A stretch of 64,000 nucleotides of DNA from assembly GCF_004793635.1 (NCBI RefSeq), contig NZ_SRXV01000002.1, positions 124,001-188,000 of the forward strand. The letters run 5' to 3'. The DNA is from Marinicauda pacifica. Lineage in GTDB: Bacteria; Pseudomonadota; Alphaproteobacteria; Caulobacterales; Maricaulaceae. A model generated the notes under the pieces. The model was given only the letters and a program-made list of their open reading frames with translations. It was not told where the DNA came from and searched no databases. Positions 8,922 to 17,503 of the stretch are shown piece by piece. Made by a program: the position numbers and the translations under genes. Every line of letters starts with the position of its first letter. The stretch's first letter is position 1.

Positions 8922-9266
8922 CTAGAACGGGCCGCCGCCCTTGCCAAAAGGCAGGTCCATGCCGGGGGGCAGACCCATGCCCTGCGTGACTTCGCCCATC
9001 ACCTTCTGCTGGGCCTCGTCCGCCTTGCGGCGCGCATCGTTGAGCGCGGCCGCGAGCAGGTCTTCGAGCACCTCGACCTCTTCAGGATCGACGATCGCCT
9101 TGTCCAGATGCAGCTTCTTGACTTCACCCTTGGCGGTCATCTCGATCCTGACCATGCCGCCGCCGGACTGGCCGGTGACCTCCACATCGGCCAGGCGCTC
9201 CTGGGCGTCCTGCATCTTCTTTTGCATTTCCTGGGCCTGCTTCATCAGGCCGGCGAGGTCTTTCAT
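8922..9266 (-). CDS. ybaB: nucleoid-associated protein YbaB/EbfC
   Basis: A 114-residue DNA-binding protein of the YbaB/EbfC family, which binds DNA as a dimer and influences nucleoid structure. Typical features are the Gln/Lys-rich first helix ([16 protein letters not shown]), the central [28 protein letters not shown] strands and a second helix ([17 protein letters not shown]). A Met/Gly/Pro-rich tail follows. It overlaps the dnaX stop by 4 bases (9263-9266) and precedes recR by 7 bases, so all three are almost certainly one operon. Confidence 0.95.
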   Translation of the reverse strand: MKDLAGLMKQAQEMQKKMQDAQERLADVEVTGQSGGGMVRIEMTAKGEVKKLHLDKAIVDPEEVEVLEDLLAAALNDARRKADEAQQKVMGEVTQGMGLPPGMDLPFGKGGGPF

Positions 9267-11095
9267 GAGCGGCGCTCCTTGCGGATCGTATCTTCAGAAG
9301 GTTGGTCGGCGTCGGCCGGCGCGTCCATGGCGTCGGCGCCCGCAGCCGGCGGCTGCGGCGTCTCGACCGACAGGAGTTCGGCGCCGGGAAAAAGCGTCAG
9401 CAACCTCACCATGGCCGGGTCGCGCTCTGCACGCTCCAGCGTTTCACGATGTTCGCGCACCCGGCGCTCATGCAGGGTTTCTCCGCCGCGCGCATCGGCA
9501 TTGCCGTCCACCAGCCAGCGCGCGCCGGTCTGCTCCTGCAGAAAGGCGGACAGACGCCCGCCCAGATCGCTTGGCGCGCCCTTGGCTGCCTCGAAGATCA
9601 GCTTGGGCGCGCGGACCGTGACCGGGCGGACATAGCGCTCCACGTCGCGTTTCAGGGCGATGTCGCGCTCACGGTCGACCAGGGCGACCAGTTCGTCCAG
9701 CGAGGCGGGACCGGTCGCGTCGTCAGCTTCAGCTTCAGCTTCGGGTTCTGGCTCAGGCGCTCCGGCCTGACCTTGCGGTCCCGGGGCGGGCGCTTGCGGA
9801 GCTGCGGCTCCGGCGCCAGACGCCGCGCCCGTCACACCGCCCGCCAGCAGGCGCGCGGCATCTTCCGGAGAAGGCAGGCTGGCCGCCGCCATCAGGCGGA
9901 TGATCGCCATCTCGGCGGCCGAAACCGGATCGGGCGCGTTGCGGACATCGTCGAGACCGGACAGGGCGGTCTTCCAGAGACGGGTCAGCCCGGCGAGCGA
10001 GGTTTTCGACGCGAGCGCGGAAAGGGTCTCGATCGTCTCGCGCGCCTCGGCGATCTCGGCGTCCTCGCCAACCGCCTTGATCCGGCTCATGGCATGCAGA
10101 TAATCGAGTACGTCGCGCATCAGAACCTGCGGGTCGGCGCCCGCATCGTACTGCGCCCGCAGCTCTTCCAGAGCGTCCTTGGCGCGGCCTTCGAGCGCGG
10201 CGCTCAACAGGTCGAGCACGCGCGAGCGGTCAGCCAGGCCCAGCATGTCACGCACGTTTGCGGCGCTGACCGGTCCGTCGCGTTCTGCCTGCACGATGGC
10301 CTGGTCGAGCAGCGACAACGCATCGCGCACCGAACCTTCGGCCGCCCTGGCAATCGCCATCAGGCCCTCGCGCTCGACATTCGCGCCTTCCTGCCTGGCG
10401 ATTCTTTCCAGATGATCGGCGAGCACGCTGCGGTCGACGCGTTTCAGATCGAAGCGCTGGCAGCGGCTCAGCACCGTCACGGGCACCTTGCGGATCTCCG
10501 TCGTCGCGAAGATGAACTTCACGTGCGCCGGCGGCTCTTCCAGCGTCTTGAGCAGCGCATTGAAGGCCGAGGTCGACAGCATGTGGACCTCGTCGATGAT
10601 GTAGACCTTGTAGCGCGCCGACACCGGCGAATAACGAACGCCTTCCAGAATCTCGCGGATATCCCCGACGCCGGTGCGGCTGGCCGCATCCATTTCCATC
10701 ACGTCGACATGGGAGGATTTGGCAATCGCCGCGCAATGGCGCCCCGGCGGTTCGAGCCGGATGGACGGCCCCTTGACCGTGTCTGTCTCATAGTTGAGGG
10801 CACGGGCGATCAGGCGCGCCGTCGTCGTCTTGCCCACCCCGCGCACGCCGGTCAGCATGTAGGCGTGAGCGACCCTGCCCGCCTGGAACGCATTGGTGAG
10901 CGTGCGCACCATCGCGTCCTGGCCGATCAGGTCTTCAAATGTCTGGGGACGGTATTTGCGGGCCAGCACCTGGTAGCCGGGCTGGGAGGCGCCCGGCGCC
11001 TCGAACCCGGGCAGGGCCACATCGTCAGGGCCCGGCGCGGCGGGCGCGTCGGCTACCTCCGGAGTGTGAGGATCGCGGTCGAAATCGTCCATCAC
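9263..11095 (-). CDS. dnaX: DNA polymerase III subunit gamma/tau
   Basis: Clamp-loader ATPase of the replisome, 610 residues. An acidic N-terminal extension of about 40 residues precedes the AAA+ module, which starts at YQVLARKYRPQTF. Walker A is GVRGVGKTT (83-91) and the Walker B/DEAD-like motif is DEVH (168-171). The arginine-finger motif is in TVLSRCQRFDL. Most bacterial DnaX carry a four-cysteine zinc module between Walker A and B; here that stretch (residues about 101-130) has a single cysteine, C121. A Pro/Ala/Glu-rich linker near residues 415-470 leads to the tau-type C-terminal domain. No clear slippery A-run for a gamma frameshift was noticed. It is the first gene of dnaX-ybaB-recR. 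Confidence 0.96.
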   Translation of the reverse strand: MMDDFDRDPHTPEVADAPAAPGPDDVALPGFEAPGASQPGYQVLARKYRPQTFEDLIGQDAMVRTLTNAFQAGRVAHAYMLTGVRGVGKTTTARLIARALNYETDTVKGPSIRLEPPGRHCAAIAKSSHVDVMEMDAASRTGVGDIREILEGVRYSPVSARYKVYIIDEVHMLSTSAFNALLKTLEEPPAHVKFIFATTEIRKVPVTVLSRCQRFDLKRVDRSVLADHLERIARQEGANVEREGLMAIARAAEGSVRDALSLLDQAIVQAERDGPVSAANVRDMLGLADRSRVLDLLSAALEGRAKDALEELRAQYDAGADPQVLMRDVLDYLHAMSRIKAVGEDAEIAEARETIETLSALASKTSLAGLTRLWKTALSGLDDVRNAPDPVSAAEMAIIRLMAAASLPSPEDAARLLAGGVTGAASGAGAAAPQAPAPGPQGQAGAPEPEPEAEAEADDATGPASLDELVALVDRERDIALKRDVERYVRPVTVRAPKLIFEAAKGAPSDLGGRLSAFLQEQTGARWLVDGNADARGGETLHERRVREHRETLERAERDPAMVRLLTLFPGAELLSVETPQPPAAGADAMDAPADADQPSEDTIRKERRS

Positions 11096-11157
11096 AAGGC
11101 CGGCGCCCTTCCCCGCGAATGATCAAGTGGCGTGGAGCGAATAGATTGGAAGACGGC

Positions 11158-11253
11158 GGAAGACCGGACAGCGACCCGAACCGAAACTCGTTACGGCTGC
11201 TTCCTTCCGGACCTGACCGGGTTGGCGAGGGGCTCGTCCGCCGCCGGCCTTCC
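11158..11253 (-). ncRNA. ffs: signal recognition particle RNA (4.5S, small bacterial type)
   Basis: The RNA component of the signal recognition particle, read on the minus strand just upstream of dnaX, the usual position. It contains the near-invariant apical segment GGUCAGGUCCGGAAGGAAGC (minus strand around 11195-11220). The ends form a 10-bp stem, GGAAGGCCGG at the 5' end with CCGGUCUUCC at the 3' end, with one G-U pair. That gives a 96-nt molecule, normal for a proteobacterial 4.5S RNA. The end points come from this stem and could be off by a few bases. No protein gene overlaps it. Confidence 0.95.
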
Positions 11254-11347
11254 TGTGCTCAATATTGCGTCGCGCGCGGGCAAACGCAAGGCAAGCCCGC
11301 AGACTCGTCCGCGCCGTCCGTTGGCCTGCCGCTTGCGCCGCAGGACG

Positions 11348-11548
11348 CTAGAGCTCGCCGGCCTCGCGCAGGAATGCCGCGTGCTGCTGCAGCACGGCGA
11401 TGGTGCGCGGATCGCCGCCATCGCCCACAAGGCGCTCGATCCACAATTCGACCACGCGGGACTGGGTTTCCAGCCAGCGCGAAAGAGAGGGGTGATGCGG
11501 CGGCGCCGACACCGGCTCGCGCGCAAGGTCGAGATGGGGGATCTTCAT
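11348..11548 (-). CDS. small conserved-looking protein of unknown function
   Basis: A 66-residue ORF with a purine-rich GGAG about 9 bases ahead of the ATG at 11548. The sequence begins MKIPHLDLAREP and then contains two amphipathic helices (LSRWLETQSRVVELWIERL and IAVLQQHAAFLREAGEL). It has no cysteine, signal peptide or membrane segment, so it is probably cytosolic. Two longer overlapping frames in the same interval look like shadows. No function can be given. It sits alone between the SRP RNA and a terminator. Confidence 0.55.
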   Translation of the reverse strand: MKIPHLDLAREPVSAPPHHPSLSRWLETQSRVVELWIERLVGDGGDPRTIAVLQQHAAFLREAGEL

Positions 11549-11658
11549 GAGGCTCGCTCCGCTTGACTGGGCTCAACTGGGACTCAGCACCCTCAGCCTA
11601 ACCGCATTTGCGAAGCATTCGCAATAAACACCTGCAATGCGCCTCATGCCGCACGACA

Positions 11659-11694
11659 CAAAAAGCCCCGCTCCGATCTGGAGCGGGGCTTTGT
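11659..11694 (-). terminator. intrinsic terminator after the beta-barrel protein gene
   Basis: A 12-bp GC-rich stem, AAGCCCCGCTCC paired with GGAGCGGGGCTT around a 5-base loop. In minus-strand sense it is followed by TTTTTGTG. It lies 43 bases past the stop of the beta-barrel protein gene. On the plus strand the following bases are TTTGTG, so weak bidirectional action is possible. Confidence 0.88.
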
Positions 11695-11736
11695 GCCCGG
11701 CTGGCCCGAAGGCCAGCCGATGAATACGAGTGCCGA

Positions 11737-12255
11737 CTAGAAGCGGCGCACGTAGGACGCACCGAAGGAATCGGCTTCGGCATCGTCTTCGAACTCGTAG
11801 CGCGTGTATTCGACGCGCACGGCGTTCGGGCCGTTGAAGGCCCATTCGGCGCCGGCGCCATAGGCGAAGCCATCGGTGGAATCAGACAGCGTCAGGCCCG
11901 CGGCGGAGGCTTCCGCTTCGGCATAGGCGTAACCGGCCCGCGCGAAGAGGTTGAAGCCCTGGCCCACCGGGTACTGGGCTTTGGCGTACGCGCCGACGAT
12001 ATAGTCGAGCGAGACATCGCCGGTGATGCCGGCAGCGGTGACCTCTTCGTCACCCAGGCCGATCAGGGCTTCGCCCTCGATACCGACATAGTCGTTGAAG
12101 TCATAGCCGCCGCGCAGATTGAGCGCGTCGAATTCGATGCCGTCAAAGTCCAGGAAGGTGTAACCGGCACCGAAATGCACGTTGCCGGCGTCCTGAGCGG
12201 AAGCACCGGCGGTCACCGCGAGCGCGGCAGCGGAAGCGAGGAGGAGAGTTTTCAT
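11737..12255 (-). CDS. outer-membrane beta-barrel protein (OmpA-like/porin family)
   Basis: A 172-residue outer-membrane protein of the small eight-stranded beta-barrel type. The N-terminal signal MKTLLLASAAALAVTAGASAQ ends in a clear signal-peptidase site. The mature part alternates hydrophobic and polar residues in short strands with Gly/Tyr/Phe turns (VHFGAGYTFLDFDG, LNLRGGYDFNDYVGIEGE, FNLFARAGYAYAEAE). It closes with the terminal strand SFGASYVRRF, whose final Phe is the usual barrel-assembly signal. The start at 12255 has an AGGA ribosome site 11-14 bases before it; the frame extending to 12333 is discarded because it precedes the signal peptide. A strong terminator follows. Its role in the envelope is unknown. 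Confidence 0.88.
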   Translation of the reverse strand: MKTLLLASAAALAVTAGASAQDAGNVHFGAGYTFLDFDGIEFDALNLRGGYDFNDYVGIEGEALIGLGDEEVTAAGITGDVSLDYIVGAYAKAQYPVGQGFNLFARAGYAYAEAEASAAGLTLSDSTDGFAYGAGAEWAFNGPNAVRVEYTRYEFEDDAEADSFGASYVRRF

Positions 12256-12544
12256 AATCGATTGTCCTTGTAAGCAGGCTGTTTTGTTCCCCAGCCGTGG
12301 AACGCATCTGATGCGCCTGCGCCGAACCCGCAAGCGGTGATCTGCAGCGCGCGCTCACCTGCGAATTCGAAGTGTTGTTTTCAGGATACTCATTGTGGCA
12401 TTCCTGCGGCAAAGTCGCGTCCAGAATGCGCTAAGTCCCTGTTATTGAATGCATTCAGCCATACTGGCCTTTCTCCGCCGGCGGCGAAGATCGGCTTGAA
12501 GACCCGGCTCGCGGTTCACCGCAAGATCGGTTAGGTCTTGAGCC

Positions 12545-13423
12545 ATGACCGATTTGCGCCCGCTCACCTTCACCGCCTCGCCGCTCGACTTCTCCGGGCT
12601 CGAACGCGCCGACCAGGCCTGGATCGAGACCCAGCGCCTGGACGATTCCGCCAAGGTCCTTCTGCTTCACAAAGGCAGCCTGGCGACCGATTCTGCCGGG
12701 GACCCGTTCGTGGTCCGTGCGCGGGAAGCCGACGATCTGCCGATCGCACGCCCGGGCCTGGTCTTTCTGGGCCGATGGGACAGCACACCCTGGTTCTGCG
12801 CCGCACTCGAACCGGGGTCGGTTCCCGACGGATTGAACTTCCGCGTCGCGGCCATGCGCGCCGAGCCGGACTTTGCCTGCCTGATGGGCCGGGCCGCGTC
12901 CCTTCTCGCCTGGCATGGCCGGCGCCGTTTCTGCTCCAATTGCGGCCATGAGAACCGGGCCGGCGTCGGCGGGCTGAAACTGGACTGCGGCTCGTGCGGG
13001 ATGGAGCATTTCCCGCGCGTCGATCCGAGTGTGATCATGCTGCCCTTCAGCGGCGACCGCTGCGTGCTCGGCCGCCAGGCGAGCTGGCCGCCGGGGATGT
13101 ATGCGACGCTGGCCGGCTTCATGGAGCCGGGCGAGACCATCGAGGAGGCGTGCGCGCGCGAAACCCGCGAGGAGATCGGCCGCCGGGTGCTCCACGCGCG
13201 TTACGTCGCCAGCCAGCCCTGGCCCTTCCCCTCCTCGCTGATGATCGGGCTGATGGCCGAGATCGACGAGGGCGAACTCTTCCCCGATGACGACATCGAG
13301 GACGCCAAATGGTTTACCCGCCCGCAAGTCCGCGAGCTGTACGAAGAGAATAACTGGGCCCCGAAGCACTTCTCGATCTCCAGGCTTCTGATCGAAACCT
13401 GGCTGGCCGGCGAGGAAAGCTGA
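12545..13423 (+). CDS. nudC: NADH pyrophosphatase / NAD-cap decapping Nudix hydrolase
   Basis: Hydrolyses NAD(H) to NMN and AMP and removes NAD caps from RNA. The 292-residue protein shows the complete NudC architecture. An N-terminal domain is followed by a four-cysteine zinc ribbon (C130, C133, C148, C151). The Nudix box is at residues 191-213 (GFMEPGETIEEACARE then TREEIGRR), and the downstream SQPWPFPSSLMIGLMA holds the SQPWPFPxS motif that separates NudC from other Nudix enzymes. It lies opposite the beta-barrel gene with a 289-base divergent spacer. The assignment is secure. Confidence 0.97.
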   Translation: MTDLRPLTFTASPLDFSGLERADQAWIETQRLDDSAKVLLLHKGSLATDSAGDPFVVRAREADDLPIARPGLVFLGRWDSTPWFCAALEPGSVPDGLNFRVAAMRAEPDFACLMGRAASLLAWHGRRRFCSNCGHENRAGVGGLKLDCGSCGMEHFPRVDPSVIMLPFSGDRCVLGRQASWPPGMYATLAGFMEPGETIEEACARETREEIGRRVLHARYVASQPWPFPSSLMIGLMAEIDEGELFPDDDIEDAKWFTRPQVRELYEENNWAPKHFSISRLLIETWLAGEES

Positions 13424-13564
13424 GGACAAAACCCGCGACGACCTGACGCGTGTGAAACTTCTGCACACGCGTTAGTTAGGAAAGCACACTGGAAACATTG
13501 CCTCATCGCGCTGGGCGTGCCAAACACAGCGCCGAATTCTGGACAGGTGGGAGAGAGGACGTCG

Positions 13565-14329
13565 ATGGGCGATCTTTTCTGGAATAAAGTTGCCGGGGCC
13601 GTTCTGGCCATTCTTCTGATCATTCTGGGCCTGCGCACGTTTGGCGAAGGTCTGTTCGGCCATGAAGAACTTGACCCTGAAACGCTGGCCTACCCGATCG
13701 ATCTGTCCGTCCTGGACGTCGCGGGCGCAAGCGAGGAAGAGGAAGAAGGCCCGGTCGACTACGGCGCACTTCTGGCCGCAGCGGACGTCTCAGCGGGCGC
13801 ACGCGTGGCGAACCGCTGCGCGTCCTGCCACACCTTCGAAGAAGGCGGCGCGGACGGTACCGGCCCGCACCTGTGGGGTGTTATCGGTCGTCAGGTCGCC
13901 GCGGTCGACGGCTTCAACTACTCGTCTGCCATGGAAGAATACGGGTCTGGCGGCACGGCCTGGATGTTCGAGAATCTCGACAATTTCCTGGCCAATCCGC
14001 GCGGCTACATCAACGGCACGGCGATGAGCTTTGCCGGCCTGCGCGACCAGGAAGACCGCATGAACCTCATCGCTTACATGCGCACCCTGTCGAACGACCC
14101 CGCCCCGCTGCCCGAACCGCTTCCGGAAGAGGAACCGGCCGAGGAGGTTGCCGGCGACGAGATCGTGGATGCCGAGGTCGAAACCGACATCAACAGCCCG
14201 TCTGAGGCGGTCGCGGAGACCAACGAACTCGATCAGGAAGACGCTGTCCTGGAAAACGCCGACGAAGACGCGGCGCAGGACGAAACGTCCCCCGAAGACG
14301 ACGCGAGCGAAGAACCGAACGAAGGCTGA
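13565..14329 (+). CDS. membrane-anchored cytochrome c with long acidic tail
   Basis: A 254-residue c-type cytochrome of the membrane-anchored CycM/cytochrome c552-like kind, which passes electrons from the bc1 complex to terminal oxidase. Residues 8-24 form an uncleaved membrane anchor. The heme motif CASCH is at 85-89 and the probable axial methionine is M154 in NGTAMSF. The cytochrome fold ends near residue 176. From about 181 to the end the protein is a Glu/Asp/Pro/Ala-rich tail of about 75 residues with no predicted fold. I chose the ATG at 13565 because the anchor follows directly. A strong terminator lies downstream. Electron-transfer partners are inferred from the family only. Confidence 0.9.
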   Translation: MGDLFWNKVAGAVLAILLIILGLRTFGEGLFGHEELDPETLAYPIDLSVLDVAGASEEEEEGPVDYGALLAAADVSAGARVANRCASCHTFEEGGADGTGPHLWGVIGRQVAAVDGFNYSSAMEEYGSGGTAWMFENLDNFLANPRGYINGTAMSFAGLRDQEDRMNLIAYMRTLSNDPAPLPEPLPEEEPAEEVAGDEIVDAEVETDINSPSEAVAETNELDQEDAVLENADEDAAQDETSPEDDASEEPNEG

Positions 14330-14352
14330 CGCCTCGCTTCAACGACAGACAC

Positions 14353-14387
14353 AAAAAACCCCGCTCCGGACCGGAGCGGGGTTTTTC
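14353..14387. terminator. bidirectional intrinsic terminator
   Basis: A near-perfect GC-rich palindrome, AACCCCGCTCCGG then CCGGAGCGGGGTT, sits between the convergent cytochrome and NlpC/P60 genes. It has a run of A on the left and of T on the right, so it can end transcription in both directions. Confidence 0.9.
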
Positions 14388-14405
14388 TTGGCCGGTTGGC
14401 CCAGC

Positions 14406-15203
14406 CTACATCATCCCGGTCCAGCCGGTTTCCACCGGCGGGCGGCAGATCGCCGAGATCGGCGAGGATTTATGCGCAATCCGCTTGGCTGCGGTGGCCA
14501 GCGGCTCAACGACCGTGGCCATGTGATGCGCGTTGGCATGAAGCAGGGAGCGGGAATCGGTCATGATGCCCACATGGCCGGGCCAGAAGATCAGGTCGCC
14601 GCGCTGCAGGCCGGCCAGGTCGTCACTGATATCCAGCGTGTTCCAGCGGGTCTTCGCCCAGGCTTCCTGCTCCTTTGTGTCGCGCGGGAAGCCGCGCACG
14701 CCCGCCGCTTCCAGCGCGGTCTGGACCAGGCCGGAGCAATCGAGCCCGATGCTCTCCCGGCCGCCCCACAGATAGGGCGTGTACAAGAACCGCTCGGCGA
14801 CCGCGACATAGTCGCTTTCCGCCGCGCCCAGCACGGCCAGATGCGTTTCGAAGATCCAGCCCAGACGCTGGCAGTCGATGAACTTGCCCTTGCGTTGCGC
14901 CGACGCGACCTTGGCATTCAGAGACACGATGGCGCGCGGACGCGATTTCAGGTCCGGCTCCGAGAACGCGTAGGTTCGCAGGGCGGAGACCCGGTGCGTG
15001 GAGATCAGGACCGGCTCCTCCAGCGCGCTGAGAGACACCCAGCCCGAGTAATCGTCGCGGCGGGCCGTTCCATACACCCAGCCGTTCTCTTCCTTCTCTA
15101 CCGAGAAGACTTCACCGTGGAGCAACTGGCTGTCCATCGGCGCATCCTCGGAGGGAGACGCCCTCAGTGCTGTCACTGAGGCTGTTACCTGGTAGTCGGT
15201 CAT
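14406..15203 (-). CDS. NlpC/P60 family cell-wall endopeptidase with SH3-like domains
   Basis: Peptidoglycan gamma-D-Glu-diaminopimelate endopeptidase of the NlpC/P60 family, 265 residues. The N-terminal 125 residues contain two SH3-like segments (HGEVFSVEKEENGWVYG and a second ending GWIFETHL). The catalytic domain has Cys156 in LDCSGLV, His210 in WPGHVGI and His222 in LHANAHHM, the normal Cys-His-His triad. No signal peptide is visible, as in several alphaproteobacterial relatives, so the site of action is uncertain. The start lies 6 bases after the aminopeptidase stop, so the two are probably one operon linking dipeptide release to peptide turnover. Confidence 0.92.
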   Translation of the reverse strand: MTDYQVTASVTALRASPSEDAPMDSQLLHGEVFSVEKEENGWVYGTARRDDYSGWVSLSALEEPVLISTHRVSALRTYAFSEPDLKSRPRAIVSLNAKVASAQRKGKFIDCQRLGWIFETHLAVLGAAESDYVAVAERFLYTPYLWGGRESIGLDCSGLVQTALEAAGVRGFPRDTKEQEAWAKTRWNTLDISDDLAGLQRGDLIFWPGHVGIMTDSRSLLHANAHHMATVVEPLATAAKRIAHKSSPISAICRPPVETGWTGMM

Positions 15204-15209
15204 GTCGGG

Positions 15210-16559
15210 TTATCCGTAGCGTCGCTTCAGGAAATCGTAGAGGGCGCGGGCTCCCATCATCTCGCCGCCCGCCGGATGGCCGGGCCGCGATTTGGGATTC
15301 CACGCGAAAATATCGAAATGCATCCAGGCTTTCGCGTCACGGGCAAACCGGCGCAGGAAGAGCGCCGCCGTGATCGATCCTGCAAAGCCGCCCTCGGCGG
15401 CATTGTTGAGGTCGGAAATCTCACCATCCATCCAGCTATCGTAACCGTCCCACAAGGGCATGCGCCAGAGAGGGTCATCGACCAATCGAGCGGCGGCCAT
15501 GACCCCATCGCTGAGCGCATCGTCGTCGGTATAGTACGGCATGACTTCGGGACCGAGTGCAACCCGGGCCGCGCCGGTCAGCGTAGCCATGTCGATCAGC
15601 AGATCGGGATCGCTCTCGCATGCCCGGGTGATCGCATCGGCCAGCACCAGGCGCCCCTCCGCGTCGGTATTGCCGATCTCGACCGAGAGCCCCTTGCGTG
15701 AGGCCAGCACGTCGCCGGGACGGAAGGCATTGCCGGAAATCGCGTTCTCGACCGCGGGGATGAGCACATGCAGGCGCACGGGCAGCGCGGTATCCATGAT
15801 GATCGACGCCAGACCCAGAACGTTCGCCGCTCCGCCCATATCCTTCTTCATCAGGCGCATGCCCGTCGCGCCCTTCACGTCCAGCCCGCCGGAATCGAAG
15901 CACACGCCCTTGCCCACCAGCGCCACACGCGGGTGAGCGGGATCGCCCCATTCCATCTCGATCAGGCGCGGCGCGTCCGTGGAGGCGCGCCCGACCGCAT
16001 GGATCATGGGATAGTTCTGGGTCAGCAGGTCGTCGCCCGTGACCACGCTGACGCTCGCACCATGGGCCTCGGCCAGCGTGCGGGCCGCAGCTTCCAACTG
16101 GGTTGGAAGCATGTCCGCGGCCGGCGTATTGACCAGATCCCTTGTCAGGAAAGCCCCGGCCACGATACGCGCGGCATCGGCGATGTCGGCGCCCTGGATG
16201 GGCGCGAAACGCGCCGGCTTGCGCGGTGGCGTGCGGTACCGGGTAAAGGCATAACCGCCCAGCGCCAGTGCGATCTGTGTCTGGGTCGGGTCCCAGTCTT
16301 CCGGCAGGGCCTCCAGGCGCCAGTCGCCTTCGGGCAGCGACATCGCGGCCGAGGCAATGTCGAACGGACCGTTCGCCGGACCGGCGCCGATCAGCGCATC
16401 GACAGGACCGTCGGGCAGAACCAGGCACTCGCCCGGCTCGGCCTGGAACGCCGTCCGGTTGACATGGCCGATCTTGGCGCGGAGCGATTCCAGCTCGGCG
16501 GCGGGGACGATGCGGGCAGTCCGCGCATCGCCGTTCTCGGGCGCGAAAGTGTCGGTCAT
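15210..16559 (-). CDS. leucyl aminopeptidase family protein (M17)
   Basis: Cytosolic metallo-aminopeptidase of family M17, 449 residues. The divergent N-terminal domain (about 1-140) is followed by the catalytic domain. This has VGKGVCFDSGGLDVKG (first metal-binding lysine and aspartate), MRLMKKDMGGAANVLG, and the NTDAEGRLVLADA signature with the conserved Arg. Family members release N-terminal residues from peptides and bind two Zn/Mn ions. Together with the downstream NlpC/P60 gene it may recycle wall peptides; that link is inferred from the 6-base spacing. Confidence 0.94.
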   Translation of the reverse strand: MTDTFAPENGDARTARIVPAAELESLRAKIGHVNRTAFQAEPGECLVLPDGPVDALIGAGPANGPFDIASAAMSLPEGDWRLEALPEDWDPTQTQIALALGGYAFTRYRTPPRKPARFAPIQGADIADAARIVAGAFLTRDLVNTPAADMLPTQLEAAARTLAEAHGASVSVVTGDDLLTQNYPMIHAVGRASTDAPRLIEMEWGDPAHPRVALVGKGVCFDSGGLDVKGATGMRLMKKDMGGAANVLGLASIIMDTALPVRLHVLIPAVENAISGNAFRPGDVLASRKGLSVEIGNTDAEGRLVLADAITRACESDPDLLIDMATLTGAARVALGPEVMPYYTDDDALSDGVMAAARLVDDPLWRMPLWDGYDSWMDGEISDLNNAAEGGFAGSITAALFLRRFARDAKAWMHFDIFAWNPKSRPGHPAGGEMMGARALYDFLKRRYG

Positions 16560-16690
16560 GGGCCTCTTTTTTGCGTCTGCCTAATGCCAGCCAGACCGGT
16601 GCCCGCAGGGTTGGGCCAAAGCGTTAACGCCTTCTTGACCAGAGCAAGAGACATTGAGCTTTCACCGTCTGGCGCCCAAAGAGGTAGACC

Positions 16691-17503
16691 ATGGCAACGC
16701 GTTTGTCCGCCCTTCTTCTCATGACTTCGATCTCGCTCGGCGCGTGTGCCACAAGCGCCGAACTTGCTCCGACCGAGCAGGAAGAAGCGCTCGCCGCCCA
16801 GCTGCAATCGGCCTCGATCGTCCCGGCCACGGCCGACGAGCGAGCGGCGATGGAGAATCAGGACCTGCTCACCCAGGCCGCCTTCTGGGCCGAGGCGATG
16901 GAGCTGAACCCGGCAGACCATGAGGCCGCCTACAAGCTGGCTTCCGTCGTGCGGCGTCTGGGCAATGCCCGGCGCGCGAGCGAGATTGCCCGCCAGGCGC
17001 TGGCGCTCCGCCCGCAATCGACCGAGCTGAACCGGGAGCTGGGTCTGGCCCTGACCGCCTCTGGCCAGGGCGGCGAGGCCATCGAACCTTTGTCGGCGGC
17101 CTTGCGCAATGCCCCCGATGACTGGCGCCTTATCAATGCGCTCGGGGTCGCCTTCGATCAGGCCGGACGCAGCGCCCAGGCGCGCGAACGCTTTACGCAG
17201 GCCCTTCTGCTGGCTCCCGGCGAACCGGCGGTCCTCTCCAATCTCGGCCTGTCCTACGCGCTGGCCGGCGACCCGGAACGCGCCGAGGACTTCCTGCGCC
17301 GCGCGGTCGCGAGCGGCAGCGTGGACTCCCAGGTGCGCCAGAATCTCGCCCTCGTCGTCGCGCTTCAGGGCCGGTTCGACGAAGCCGAGCAGATCGCGCT
17401 GGAGGACGTCACCCCCGAAATGGCCGAAGCCAACATGGCCTATGTGCGCGACATGATGAGCAGTCCGCGTCGCTGGGACGATCTGCGCGGCGCCGAAGGC
17501 TGA
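16691..17503 (+). CDS. tadD: TPR-repeat lipoprotein, TadD-like
   Basis: A 270-residue lipoprotein with the lipobox LGAC near residue 18, followed by a chain of tetratricopeptide repeats. Clear TPR helices include AYKLASVVRRLGNARRASEIARQAL, ELGLALTASGQGGEAIEPLSAAL, LGVAFDQAGRSAQARERFTQAL and LGLSYALAGDPERAEDFLRRAV. This is the architecture of TadD, the pilotin-like lipoprotein that assists the Tad secretin. The main Tad locus lies 5 kb away on the other strand, which supports the name without proving it. A GAGG ribosome site precedes the ATG at 16691. A perfect 10-base palindrome (GCGTTAACGC at 16621) lies upstream. A general TPR lipoprotein is the alternative. Confidence 0.75.
   Translation: MATRLSALLLMTSISLGACATSAELAPTEQEEALAAQLQSASIVPATADERAAMENQDLLTQAAFWAEAMELNPADHEAAYKLASVVRRLGNARRASEIARQALALRPQSTELNRELGLALTASGQGGEAIEPLSAALRNAPDDWRLINALGVAFDQAGRSAQARERFTQALLLAPGEPAVLSNLGLSYALAGDPERAEDFLRRAVASGSVDSQVRQNLALVVALQGRFDEAEQIALEDVTPEMAEANMAYVRDMMSSPRRWDDLRGAEG

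Noticed and set aside
12337..12534. 65-codon plus-strand frame upstream of nudC
   Set aside because: No protein-like pattern and it covers the divergent promoter region.
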